Source of the DNA: Dietzia sp. B32
GTDB lineage: Bacteria > Actinomycetota > Actinomycetes > Mycobacteriales > Mycobacteriaceae
NCBI RefSeq assembly: GCF_024732245.1
Contig: NZ_CP093845.1
Coordinates: forward strand, 806,001 to 870,000
Reading direction: 5' to 3'
Length of the DNA: 64,000 nt
Part shown: one piece after another, positions 1 to 8,262 of the stretch
Position numbering within the stretch: position 1 is the stretch's first letter
Layout: each line of letters starts with the position of its first letter
Made by a program: the position numbers and the translations under genes
Notes under the pieces: model-generated
Told to the model about the DNA's origin: nothing
The model's input: the letters and a program-made list of their open reading frames with translations, nothing else
Database searches by the model: none

Positions 1-884
1 TTGATGGCGGTGAGGTTGTTCAGCGCGACGCCGTAGTAGTAGTCGATGCCCACGTAGTCGACCGCGTCGGCCACCCGGTCCCCGATCAGCGTGTCGGTGA
101 ACCCGGTGGCCATCGGAAGGTAGGCCTCGTTCATCGTGACCATCGCGTCCGGGTCGGCCCGGTGGGCGGCCGCATAGCCGAGTCGGTGGGCGGCCTCGAT
201 GGTGGCGAGGAAGCGGGAGAAGTCGGCGAACTGAACCCGTCCGATGGTCATCTCGTGCTTGAAGAACACCAGCGGCTCGTTGAACGTCACCCACATGGTG
301 CCGTCGCCCGCCCACCGGTCGGTGATGAGGTCCGCGAAGCGGCCGAACGATTCCACCGCGTTGTCCGCGAGCATCCCGCCCCGGTCGGCCAGCCACCCGG
401 GATAGACGAAGTGCACCATCGTGATCATGGGGGTCATGCCATGTCGGCGGACCGTGTCGATGATCCGGTCGTAGTGTCTGAGGGCCTCGTCGTCGTACTC
501 CCCCGGCGCGGGTTCGATCCGCGCCCACTCCACGCTCAGCCGGAAGGTGTTCACGCCCATCGCCGCGGCGTTGGCGATGTCCTCCTCATAGCGGTTCCAG
601 AAGTCCACCGCGTCGCCCACCGGGTCCGTCTGACCCCTTGGCGAGGTCGCGCCGACGTAGCGCTTCCAGTTGGAGTCCGGATTCGAGCCCTCCACCTGGA
701 AGCCCGACGTCGCGACGCCCCAGTGGAAGCCGGAGCCCGGTTCGGCCGGTCCCCCACCAGGCTGGGCCGCTGCGCCCGGCTGCAACTGGGGGGCCACCGC
801 CACGGCGAGCACGAGCGCCAGCAGCAGTGGAAGTGCCCTCCGGATGATCGTCGGATGTCCTGCCCGTCGCGCGCGCCCGCTCAT
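1..884 (-). CDS. secreted GH1-type beta-glucosidase, 3' end cut by window edge
   Basis: Reading leftward from the ATG at 884, 294 codons stay open to the window edge, so the C-terminal part is missing. Residues 1-41 form a signal peptide (arginine-rich n-region, LPLLLALVLAVAVAP core, alanine-rich cleavage region), so export is predicted. The mature part shows glycoside hydrolase family 1 marks: FHWGVATSGFQVEG near residue 53, FRLSVEWARIEP near 114 and WVTFNEP at 198-204, where Glu203 would be the acid/base of the retaining mechanism. The nucleophile Glu (ENG motif) lies beyond the edge. GH1 enzymes hydrolyse beta-glucosides or related glycosides; the substrate cannot be read here. It is divergent from the exporter at 1110. 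Confidence 0.85.
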   Translation of the reverse strand, partial: MSGRARRAGHPTIIRRALPLLLALVLAVAVAPQLQPGAAAQPGGGPAEPGSGFHWGVATSGFQVEGSNPDSNWKRYVGATSPRGQTDPVGDAVDFWNRYEEDIANAAAMGVNTFRLSVEWARIEPAPGEYDDEALRHYDRIIDTVRRHGMTPMITMVHFVYPGWLADRGGMLADNAVESFGRFADLITDRWAGDGTMWVTFNEPLVFFKHEMTIGRVQFADFSRFLATIEAAHRLGYAAAHRADPDAMVTMNEAYLPMATGFTDTLIGDRVADAVDYVGIDYYYGVALNNLTAI

Positions 885-979
885 GGGGTGAACCCTAGGA
901 AGCACCCACGCGGACGGCAGCGGAATGATCCAAGTGCGCGAACCGCGAGCGCTCCCGCCGGTGGCATTCCCCGCACTTA

Positions 980-1016
980 TGGCCACCTGGCCAAACCGAG
1001 TTGGCCAGATGGCCAA
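980..1016. promoter_or_regulatory. two tandem palindromes, probable TetR operator
   Basis: Two near-identical inverted repeats lie in the intergenic region between the glycosidase and the MFS exporter. The first is TGGCCA-CC-TGGCCA at 980-993; the second is TTGGCCA-GA-TGGCCAA at 1001-1016, a perfect 7-bp dyad. Their centres are 22 bp apart, about two helical turns, which suits cooperative binding of two dimers on one DNA face. The TetR repressor encoded with the exporter (2689-3306) is the obvious candidate ligand; that link is inferred. Confidence 0.6.
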
Positions 1017-1109
1017 CCCCGTGCCAGGATGGCTCTCGCCGGGCGCAGAACACCCCGGCATCGCTGCGTGCACACCGTCCCGCAGTCCGACCGCCCTGGA
1101 GAGGCGCCC

Positions 1110-2696
1110 GTGTCCCCCGTACGCCGCTGGACGGCCCTGCTCGTCCTCGTCCTTCCCGTTTTGCTGATCTCGATCGACATGTCGGTTCTCGGCATCGCCG
1201 TGCCGGCGCTGTCCGCCGATCTGCAGCCGACGTCCAACCAGCTGCTCTGGATCATCGACCTCTACTCGTTCCTGCTCGCCGGCCTGCTGATCTTCACCGG
1301 TTCGCTCGGGGACCGGATCGGTCGCAAGCGCATCCTCATGATCGGCGCACCGCTGTTCGGTGCCGCCTCCCTGGTCGCCGCCTTTGCCACCAGCCCGGAG
1401 ATGCTGATCGTCGCCCGTGCACTGCTCGGCATCGGTGGCGCCACCCTCATGCCCTCCACACTCGGTCTGATCCGCGCGATCTTCCCGGACCGCACCGAGC
1501 GCCGCACCGCGATCGCCGTGTGGGCGACCGCGTTCTCCGGCGGCGCCGCCCTGGGCCCCGTCGTCGGCGGGTTACTGCTGGAGCATTTCTGGTGGGGCTC
1601 GGCGTTCCTCCTGAACGTGCCGGTGATCGTGCTGTTCCTCCTCTCCGCCCCGTTCCTGCTGCCCGAGGCGAAGGACCCGAACCCGGGACCGTTCGACCCG
1701 ACCTCCGTGATCCTCTCGATCGTCGGCATGATCTCCCTGGTCTTCGCCCTCAAGACCGGTGTGAAGGGAGTCGATGCGGCGGTGCTCGCCGCCCTCGTCC
1801 TCGGTGTCGCCGCGCTGACCTGGTTCGTGTCCCGCCAGCGCCGCCGAGAGAACCCCATGATCGACGTCTCGCTCTTCGGGAACTTCGCGTTCACGTCGGC
1901 GGTGTCGATCAACGTGATCTCCGTGTTCGCGTTCATGGGGCTGATGTTCTTCCTCCCGCAGTACCTCATGCTCGTGCGCGGCATGGGTACGGCCGAGGCC
2001 GGCCTGTGGATGCTCCCGCTCGCGGTGGCCGCCGTCGTCGGCACTCTGCTGGCCCCCGCCCTGGCCCGGCTGGTCTCGGTGCGGACCGTGATCATGACGG
2101 GCCTGTCCCTCGTGATCGTCGGGTTCGTGATCGGCACCCGACTGGACACCGCCGAGACGATGCTCCTGTTCACGCTCCTGTCGGCCCTGTTCGGCATCGG
2201 CGTCGGCCTGGCCGAGACCCTCACGAATGACGTCATCCTCACCGCCGCCCCGAGCGACCGCGCCGGCGCCGCCGCAGCGATCTCGGAGACCGGCTACGAA
2301 TTCGGTGGCGCGATGGGCACCGCCGTACTCGGCACAGCGGGGATGGCCGTCTATTCGAGCCGCGTGGTCGAGACCGCGTCCCTGCCCGGCATGGATGTCG
2401 ACTCCGCGATCGCCGCCTCCCAGACCCTGGCCGGGGCCCACGAGATCGCGAGGACGCTGCCCGACGGGGGTATCAGCCTCCTCGAGATCGCGGACTCCGC
2501 CTTCCTGGCGGGCATGGACCTGGTGGCCGTGATCGGCATCGGCACGGCGGCGCTCACCCTGGCGTTGGCCTGGCGTGGCATGCGCTCGGAGTCGCGAGCG
2601 GCCCGGCCGCCGTCCGCGCCGGAACACGCCACCGCGTCCACCGCGTCCACCGCGTCCACCGCGTCCACCGCCGTTGCGGAGGTGCGCCGTGGCTGA
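1110..2696 (+). CDS. DHA2-family MFS drug exporter (EmrB/QacA type)
   Basis: 528-residue membrane protein, start GTG at 1110 placed by the GGAGAGG ribosome site at 1098-1104; the reading frame stays open far upstream, but that part is not membrane-like and overlaps the divergent gene. It shows the MFS motif A (LGDRIGRKR) after the second helix, many hydrophobic helices consistent with 14 TMS, and the proline/glycine-rich segment of proton-coupled DHA2 antiporters (GGAALGPVVGGLLLEHFWW). Likely exports hydrophobic drugs or a metabolite. It overlaps by 8 nt the TetR gene behind it and is preceded by two palindromes, so it is probably self-contained and ligand-inducible. The C-terminus ends in a TAS-repeat tail from a 9-bp tandem repeat. 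Confidence 0.88.
   Translation: MSPVRRWTALLVLVLPVLLISIDMSVLGIAVPALSADLQPTSNQLLWIIDLYSFLLAGLLIFTGSLGDRIGRKRILMIGAPLFGAASLVAAFATSPEMLIVARALLGIGGATLMPSTLGLIRAIFPDRTERRTAIAVWATAFSGGAALGPVVGGLLLEHFWWGSAFLLNVPVIVLFLLSAPFLLPEAKDPNPGPFDPTSVILSIVGMISLVFALKTGVKGVDAAVLAALVLGVAALTWFVSRQRRRENPMIDVSLFGNFAFTSAVSINVISVFAFMGLMFFLPQYLMLVRGMGTAEAGLWMLPLAVAAVVGTLLAPALARLVSVRTVIMTGLSLVIVGFVIGTRLDTAETMLLFTLLSALFGIGVGLAETLTNDVILTAAPSDRAGAAAAISETGYEFGGAMGTAVLGTAGMAVYSSRVVETASLPGMDVDSAIAASQTLAGAHEIARTLPDGGISLLEIADSAFLAGMDLVAVIGIGTAALTLALAWRGMRSESRAARPPSAPEHATASTASTASTASTAVAEVRRG
2631..2669. repeat. 9-bp tandem repeat (ACCGCGTCC x4)
   Basis: Four exact copies of ACCGCGTCC followed by a degenerate fifth, inside the last codons of the MFS exporter. 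They encode a (Thr-Ala-Ser)n cytoplasmic tail. The unit is a multiple of three, so copy-number change would alter only tail length. Confidence 0.8.
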
Positions 2697-3306
2697 GTCG
2701 CGCCGCGCACAGGTGCCGATCGAGCAGCGCCGCCGGGAACTCACCGAGACCGCGGTGACGGTGATGGCTCGGGACGGGGCGTGGGCGCTCACCACGCGGG
2801 CCCTGGCCAAGGCGGCCGGGGTGCCCCACGGGTCCGTGCACTACGCGTTCTCATCGAAGGACGAGCTGATGCGTTCGGTGCTGGGTCTGGACCTGACGCA
2901 TCTGTCGGACCTGGTGCAGACGCAGCAGGACCGGCCGGTACACGGACGCGACGACGTGACGGCAGCCGTGGCCGAGCTCTTCGCGGCCTATGCGGATTCC
3001 GTCCTCGCCGATCCGACGACGGAGATCGCCTACTTCGAGTTGTCTCTGATGGCGGCCCGCGACGAGCAGCTGCGCGCTCTGTCCGTGCAGTCCCACCACG
3101 AGTACCGCCGGATCATCGTGACCCTGCTCAGCGATCTGGCCGAGCGTGCGGGCCTCCGGTGGGACGCCGACGTCGTGCTGGTGGCCGAACAGACCATGAC
3201 GCTGATGTTCGGTGCAGCCCTGGGCTGGCTCGAGCAGCGAGACGACGCCCTGTTCCGGGCCGTGCTCGACGATGCCGCCGGCATGGTGGGCCGCCGACTC
3301 GTCTGA
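2689..3306 (+). CDS. TetR-family transcriptional regulator
   Basis: 205 residues from the GTG at 2689 (GCGGAGG upstream), overlapping the exporter stop codon. The N-terminus has the TetR helix-turn-helix (LTTRALAKAAGVPHGSVHYAFSSKDEL, residues about 30-55), followed by a mostly helical ligand-binding domain. As the promoter-distal partner of an exporter, it most likely represses the operon and is released by an exporter substrate. The twin palindromes at 980-1016 are its likely operator. No cysteine or metal motif suggests a particular ligand. Confidence 0.88.
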   Translation: MAESRRAQVPIEQRRRELTETAVTVMARDGAWALTTRALAKAAGVPHGSVHYAFSSKDELMRSVLGLDLTHLSDLVQTQQDRPVHGRDDVTAAVAELFAAYADSVLADPTTEIAYFELSLMAARDEQLRALSVQSHHEYRRIIVTLLSDLAERAGLRWDADVVLVAEQTMTLMFGAALGWLEQRDDALFRAVLDDAAGMVGRRLV

Positions 3307-3608
3307 GCCCGAGTCGAACCAACCGTCCACGCGCCGCACCCGGTGCGCCGGGCTCCGCCCCCGGTGTCGGAACCACCACTCGGTGACGAGGATGACAAAG
3401 AGTACGACGACGACGAGGTCCTGCCTCGGCCGGCTCGACCCGCGATCGTGCCGGAGGACGTCCCCGGCAGTGGCCACGGCCGCGACCCCGAGGGACAGAC
3501 CCATCACCGCCATCGCGCATCAGCCGATCTGCGGGATGAGCGGCGAGAACACCTCGGCGGAGATGCGCAGGGCCGGCCGTCGGCCAATCTGCCCGGTATC
3601 TCGACCGG
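3307..3608. other. convergent intergenic region with possible relic coding on the minus strand
   Basis: About 300 bp between the stops of the TetR gene (+) and the second MFS exporter (-). Reading leftward, an ATG at 3513 opens a G/C3-rich frame with a hydrophobic start (MAVMGLSLGVAAVATAG) and a second hydrophobic stretch (VVVVLFVILVTEWWF). The frame then runs antisense through the TetR gene, and no ribosome site is visible. It may be a decayed small membrane protein gene or chance. I do not call it a gene. Confidence 0.3.
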
Positions 3609-5141
3609 TTACGCCGAGGCGGTCTCCTCCGCCGTGGCGGTCTCGGACCCCTCGGACTGCGGCACCGACGCGGGCCCCTCGGTCTGCGCGCTGTTGCGGA
3701 CGAACCACACGCCGACCACGGTGATGAGCGAGATGCACGCGCCCAGCAACAGTGCGTTGTGGACGCCGGTCATCTGCGCGGCGACGTCGCCCAGGCCGGA
3801 CTCGGCGCCGGAGACGATGCCCAGCGTCATGACGGTGATGAACAGCGCCGTACCCGCGGCGGCGGCGACCTGCTGCAGGGTGTTGAGCAGCGCCGAGCCG
3901 TGCGAGTACAGGTGCGGCGGCAGGGAGCCGAGCGCGGAGGTCATGAGGGGCGAGAACAGGAACGCCAGGCCCACGCTGAGCACGATGTGCCAGACGACGA
4001 CCGTGACCAGCGAACTGTCGGCGGAGAAGAACGTGTACATCCCCCACAGGCCGGCGGACGCGAGGATGGAGCCGGGGATGATGAGCGGCCGGGGGCCGAT
4101 CCGGTCGAACGCGCGGCCGACGAACCAGCCGAGCACGCCCATGATCAGGCCGCCGGGCAGCAGTGCCAGCCCGGAGTTCAGGGTGCTGGTGCCCACGACC
4201 TGCTGCATGTAGAGCGGCAGCAGGATGAGGGTGCCGAACAGCGACATCATCGAGATGAGCATGAGGGCCAGGCTCACGGTGAAGGTCGGGAACGCGAACG
4301 CCCGCACGTCGAGCAGCGCGTAGTCCTTGAGCGAGAGCTGGCGCCAGACGAACACGGCCAGGGCGACCACACCGATCGCCACGGGGATCCACGGCGAGAT
4401 GAGGGCGTTGTCGCTGGCGGCCTCGCCGATCGAGCTGAGACCGAAGATGAGGCCGGCGAACCCGATCGCCGAGAGGACGCCGGAGAGGATGTCGAGCGGG
4501 ATGCGCCGGGGCTCGGTGACGTTGCGGATCAGCACCGCTCCGGCCACGAGTGCCAGCACACCGATGGGCAGCACGGACCAGAACATCCAGCGCCAGCTGA
4601 GCACGTCCAGCACCAGGCCGCCCACGGTGGGTCCGATGGCCGGGGCGACGGCGATCACGATGGAGATGACGCCCATGGTGCGGCCGCGACGGTCGGCGGG
4701 AACCACGTTGAGCACGGTGGTCATGAGCAGCGGGATCATGATGGCGGTGCCGACCGCCTGGACGACCCGGCCGGCGACGAGCATGGGGAACACCATGGCC
4801 AGCGACGCCAGCAGGGTGCCCGCGGTGAACGTGCTCATCGCGATGACGAACACGGACCGCAGCGGCAGGCGCACGAGCAGCCACCCGGTGAACGGGATGA
4901 CCACCGCCATCGTGAGCATGAACGCGGTGGTCAGCCACTGCGCGGTGGCGGCGGTGACCGCGAACTCGCCCATGAGCTCGGGCAGTGCCACGGACATGAT
5001 GGTCTCGTTGAGGATCACCACGAACGCGGCGCCGACGAGCAGGGCGATGAGCCGCACGGTGGCGGCGGGCATCGGCGGGGAGGCCTGCGGGGCCCGGGCC
5101 GCCTGTGTGGAATGGGGGGTGGCGGAGACTTCAGACGTCAC
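3609..5141 (-). CDS. DHA2-family MFS multidrug exporter
   Basis: 510 residues from the GTG at 5141, chosen because AGAGGA lies 6 nt upstream and because the longer reading starts without a ribosome site. The protein has a short Pro/Ala-rich cytoplasmic start, then about 14 hydrophobic helices with typical DHA2 segments (LNETIMSVALPELMGEF in TM1 and the conserved APAIGPTVGGLVLD motif C). It belongs to the EmrB/LfrA/Stp group of proton-driven drug exporters. Its C-terminal tail is Glu/Ser rich. No regulator adjoins it; it is transcribed towards the TetR gene and away from the ACR3-like gene cluster. Confidence 0.85.
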   Translation of the reverse strand: MTSEVSATPHSTQAARAPQASPPMPAATVRLIALLVGAAFVVILNETIMSVALPELMGEFAVTAATAQWLTTAFMLTMAVVIPFTGWLLVRLPLRSVFVIAMSTFTAGTLLASLAMVFPMLVAGRVVQAVGTAIMIPLLMTTVLNVVPADRRGRTMGVISIVIAVAPAIGPTVGGLVLDVLSWRWMFWSVLPIGVLALVAGAVLIRNVTEPRRIPLDILSGVLSAIGFAGLIFGLSSIGEAASDNALISPWIPVAIGVVALAVFVWRQLSLKDYALLDVRAFAFPTFTVSLALMLISMMSLFGTLILLPLYMQQVVGTSTLNSGLALLPGGLIMGVLGWFVGRAFDRIGPRPLIIPGSILASAGLWGMYTFFSADSSLVTVVVWHIVLSVGLAFLFSPLMTSALGSLPPHLYSHGSALLNTLQQVAAAAGTALFITVMTLGIVSGAESGLGDVAAQMTGVHNALLLGACISLITVVGVWFVRNSAQTEGPASVPQSEGSETATAEETASA

Positions 5142-5247
5142 GGTCGTCCTCTGGGATTGCGGTGTGAGCAGAGAGCAGAATCCGGCGCCGGCGGAGCCGC
5201 GCACGGGAACCCTATGAAGCTACCGGAACCACGGTTCGGATGGCGGG

Positions 5248-6225
5248 TCAAGTGACCGGCGTTACCTCGGGGATGAGACGGGGGACGAGCCGAACGAGGA
5301 CGACCATGGCGACGAGCTCGACGAGGGTCTGGGTGACGACGACGAGGGCTGCCAGATCGAACGCCGCGGGCAGTGCCAGGACCAGCGGGAGGACGACCAG
5401 GGAATTTCGGGTCGCGCCACTGAACGCGATCGCCCGCCTGCCCGGCACATCGAGGCCCGCCAGCCGCCCGGCCGCCATGCCCGCCGGCACCGTGACCATG
5501 ACGAACGCCACATACACCGGGACCACCTGCACCAGCGCGCCGAGCCGCTCGCTGACCGCGCTGATCTGGGAGGCGACCACGAGAGCCAGCGTGGCGACCA
5601 TGAGCGGGACCATCGCCGCGGCCGCGCCCTGCGCCACCGCCCTCGCGACGCGGGCACCCCGCCCGGCGAGATACTGCGTCAGCGCCGCGGCGCTGAGGGG
5701 CAGCGCGATGAGCAGCACGAACGCCTCGACGAATGGCTCAAGCTCCACCGCCGCAACCAATTCGGATCCGACGAACATCCACAGGTACAGCGGCAGTAGC
5801 GACATCTGGGCGAGCATGAGCAGCGGGGTCGCGGCCAGGAGCCGGTGCACGTCGGCTCCGGCGAGGCCGGCAAACACGAGGACGTAGTCGATACACGGGG
5901 TCAGCAGGACGAACAACACGCCCACCAGGAGCACCCGGTCGTGGTCGACGATCCGCGTCAGCAGCCAGACGATCGGCGGCACCAGCAGAAAGTTGACCGC
6001 GAGGATCGTGCCGAGGAAACGCCAGTCACGGAACGCCCCGCCGATGCGCGCGAACGGGATGCCGAGGAACGTCGCGTACAACAGCAGCGCGAGCACGGGC
6101 TGGATCGCGAGCCCCGCCGGGCGGGCCACCGCGGGCGCGAGCACCCCGACGACCCCGCCCACGAGGAGGCCCGCCAGGTAGAGCGACACCTGGTGCCGCT
6201 CCATCCACTCCACGCTCGCGCGCAT
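5248..6225 (-). CDS. ACR3/BASS-superfamily exporter (arsenic-resistance-protein-like)
   Basis: 325 residues, about ten transmembrane helices, start ATG at 6225 behind GAGGAG. The sequence matches the bile-acid:sodium symporter superfamily in the branch often annotated as arsenic resistance protein: TPCIDYVLVFAGLAGAD in the fourth helix region, with the Cys that is essential in ACR3, and the discontinuous-helix segment SGATRNSLVVLPLVLALP. No arsR or arsC gene is nearby, so the substrate may be another organic anion or metalloid. It diverges from an AraC regulator 59 bp away, which probably controls it. Confidence 0.75.
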   Translation of the reverse strand: MRASVEWMERHQVSLYLAGLLVGGVVGVLAPAVARPAGLAIQPVLALLLYATFLGIPFARIGGAFRDWRFLGTILAVNFLLVPPIVWLLTRIVDHDRVLLVGVLFVLLTPCIDYVLVFAGLAGADVHRLLAATPLLMLAQMSLLPLYLWMFVGSELVAAVELEPFVEAFVLLIALPLSAAALTQYLAGRGARVARAVAQGAAAAMVPLMVATLALVVASQISAVSERLGALVQVVPVYVAFVMVTVPAGMAAGRLAGLDVPGRRAIAFSGATRNSLVVLPLVLALPAAFDLAALVVVTQTLVELVAMVVLVRLVPRLIPEVTPVT

Positions 6226-6284
6226 GCTCCTCCTCACGCCGGCCGCCGGGTCCCCGCCGGTCAGATCAGGTCTACCCTGGCCGC

Positions 6285-7112
6285 GTGGAGACGCGCACAC
6301 TGCCCGTGTACGAGGCGGGCGCGGTGGTGATGCCGTTCGTCATCACGGGCATGGCCGAGCGCGTGGACCGCGACACCGTGTGGAAGCCGCACTCGCACCC
6401 CACGCACGAGCTGCTGTGGAATCGCGCCGGGGCGTCGACCGCGACCATCGGCGCGCGCACCTGGACAATCACCCCGTCGATCGGTCTGTGGATCCCCGCG
6501 GGGGTCCTGCACTCGGCCACGGCCCCGGCAGGCACGTGGTACCGCACGGCCCACGTCGATACGCGGACCCGCTCTCCCCTGCCGGAAGAACCCGTGGCGG
6601 TGGAGGTGACCCCGCTGCTGACCCTGCTGCTCGAGCGCCTGGTCGACCAGACACTCCAACCGGGCTCGCGGGAGCTCACCGAGCAGATGGTGTTCGACCT
6701 GCTCGAGCCCTCACCGCACGCCCTGCTCGTGCAGCGCCCGGACTGCGCGCTGCTGCGCCCGATCGTCGACGCACTCGAGGTGAACCCCGGCGACACCCGC
6801 TCGCTCGGTGAGTGGGCGGCCCGGCTCGGGGTGAGCGAACGGACCGTCACCCGGACGTTCCGCGCCGAGACGGGGCTGAGCTTCGGTGCGTGGCAGGCGG
6901 CGCTGCGCGCGCAGCACGCCGCCGTGATGCTCGGCGGCGGGATGCCTGTCGACGAGGTCGCGGTGCGGGTCGGTTACAGCTCCGCCAGCGCGTTCGGCGC
7001 CGCGTTCCGCCGGACCACCGGCCTCACCCCGGGGCATTTCCGCGGGGCGGGCGACCCCGCCGGGGCCCACGCCGCCTCCGCCCTGTCCGAATCGCTATAC
7101 CCGGCGTCCTGA
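6285..7112 (+). CDS. AraC-family regulator with N-terminal cupin
   Basis: 275 residues. An N-terminal cupin-like sensor (HSHPTHELLW at about 37-46) is followed by a C-terminal double helix-turn-helix (SLGEWAARLGVSERTVTRTFRAETG and VAVRVGYSSASAFGAAFRRTTG) typical of AraC. The GTG at 6285 has no Shine-Dalgarno, but a -10-like TACCCT at 6273-6278 lies about 7 nt upstream, so the message may be leaderless, which is common in actinobacteria. Divergent from and probably regulating the ACR3/BASS-type exporter. An alternative start is the ATG at 6330. Confidence 0.85.
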   Translation: METRTLPVYEAGAVVMPFVITGMAERVDRDTVWKPHSHPTHELLWNRAGASTATIGARTWTITPSIGLWIPAGVLHSATAPAGTWYRTAHVDTRTRSPLPEEPVAVEVTPLLTLLLERLVDQTLQPGSRELTEQMVFDLLEPSPHALLVQRPDCALLRPIVDALEVNPGDTRSLGEWAARLGVSERTVTRTFRAETGLSFGAWQAALRAQHAAVMLGGGMPVDEVAVRVGYSSASAFGAAFRRTTGLTPGHFRGAGDPAGAHAASALSESLYPAS

Positions 7113-7151
7113 TCAAGCGATTGCGCCGCCCACCAGCCGGGTCGTAACGTC

Positions 7152-7170
7152 TTAGGCCAGCCTCACCTAA
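7152..7170. promoter_or_regulatory. iron box (DtxR/IdeR-type operator)
   Basis: The 19-bp sequence TTAGGCCAGCCTCACCTAA matches 16 of 19 positions of the DtxR/IdeR consensus as I remember it (TTAGGTTAGCCTAACCTAA). It lies 64 bp upstream of the siderophore importer operon, so the operon is predicted to be repressed by Fe2+-loaded DtxR/IdeR. Confidence 0.88.
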
Positions 7171-7233
7171 CGCCGATGGTGGTGTCGGGTGGGCCGCCCT
7201 GTCGACCTTTTTGAGAGTGAGAGAGCCGCCCTG

Positions 7234-8262
7234 ATGCGTTCTCGCGGTATTGCCTCTGTCCTGATCGCCTCCACGGCCGCGCTGGTGTTGACCGCGTGCG
7301 GGTCGTCGTCCGAGGCCGATTCCCCCGGCGGTGCCGCCGCGTCCGGCGACTCCGGGGCGTTCCCCGTCGTCGTCGAACACGCCCTCGGCACCACGACCAT
7401 CGAGCAGGCACCCGAACGGGTGGCCACCGTCGCGTGGGCCAACCACGAGGTGCCGCTCGCCCTCGGCGTCGTGCCCGTGGGCATGGCCGCCGCGAACTTC
7501 GGCGACGACGACGGCGACGGCCTGCTCCCGTGGGTCGAGGAGAAGCTCGAGGAGCTGGGCGCCGAGACCCCGGTGCTGTTCGACGAGACCGACGGGATCG
7601 ACTTCGAGGCCGTCGCCGACACCGACCCGGACGTCATCCTCGCCGCCTACTCGGGCCTGACGCAGGAGGACTACGACACGCTCAGCGAGATCGCGCCGGT
7701 CGTGGCCTACCCCGAGGAGGCGTGGGCCACCTCGTGGCGCGACGTCATCCGCTTCAACTCCCAGGGCCTCGGGATGCAGGCCGAGGGTGACGAGCTCATC
7801 GGACGGATCGAGGGCGAGATCGCCGAGGCGACCGCCGAGTACCCGCAGCTGGACGGCACCGCGACCATGTTCATGACGCACGTCGACCCCACCGACCTGT
7901 CCACGGTGAACTTCTACACCGCCGCCGACACCCGGGCCGCGTTCTTCGAGGATCTGGGCCTGGCCACCCCGAAGGCGGTGGCCGAGGCGTCGGCCGGCGG
8001 GAAGTTCTCGGGCAGCGTGAGCGCCGAGCAGCTCGACATGTTCGACGACGTCGAGCTCATCGTCACCTACGGCGACCAGTCGCTGGTCGACACGCTGCGC
8101 GCGGACCCGCTGCTGTCGCAGATGCCGGCCGTGAAGAACGACGCGATCGTGTTCCTGGACGGCAACGGCCCCATGGGCACTGCGGCCAACCCCACGCCGC
8201 TGGCCATCTCGTGGGTGCTCGACGACTACGTCGCGCAGCTCGCGGAGGCCGCCGGCAGGTGA
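7234..8262 (+). CDS. siderophore-binding lipoprotein (FepB/FecB family)
   Basis: 342 residues from the ATG at 7234. The N-terminus is a lipoprotein signal (MRSRGIASVLIASTAALVLTAC) with lipobox LTAC and Cys at residue 22, so it should be anchored outside the membrane. The remainder is a class III periplasmic-binding fold: APERVATVAWANHEVPLALGV at the start of lobe 1, FEAVADTDPDVILAAYSGLT, and the C-terminal segment PTPLAISWVLDDYVAQL. It would capture a ferric siderophore and deliver it to the two permeases that follow. First gene of a tightly overlapping operon directly under an iron box. Confidence 0.93.
   Translation: MRSRGIASVLIASTAALVLTACGSSSEADSPGGAAASGDSGAFPVVVEHALGTTTIEQAPERVATVAWANHEVPLALGVVPVGMAAANFGDDDGDGLLPWVEEKLEELGAETPVLFDETDGIDFEAVADTDPDVILAAYSGLTQEDYDTLSEIAPVVAYPEEAWATSWRDVIRFNSQGLGMQAEGDELIGRIEGEIAEATAEYPQLDGTATMFMTHVDPTDLSTVNFYTAADTRAAFFEDLGLATPKAVAEASAGGKFSGSVSAEQLDMFDDVELIVTYGDQSLVDTLRADPLLSQMPAVKNDAIVFLDGNGPMGTAANPTPLAISWVLDDYVAQLAEAAGR

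Noticed and set aside
162-1109. Long open frame continuous with the first MFS exporter at its 5' end
   Set aside because: Antisense to the GH1 gene, low-complexity composition, and the exporter has a proper ribosome site and GTG at 1110.
3520-4938. Arg/His/Ala-rich 472-codon frame antisense-register to the second MFS exporter
   Set aside because: Shadow frame of a high-GC gene on the same strand; no motif, no hydrophobic pattern.
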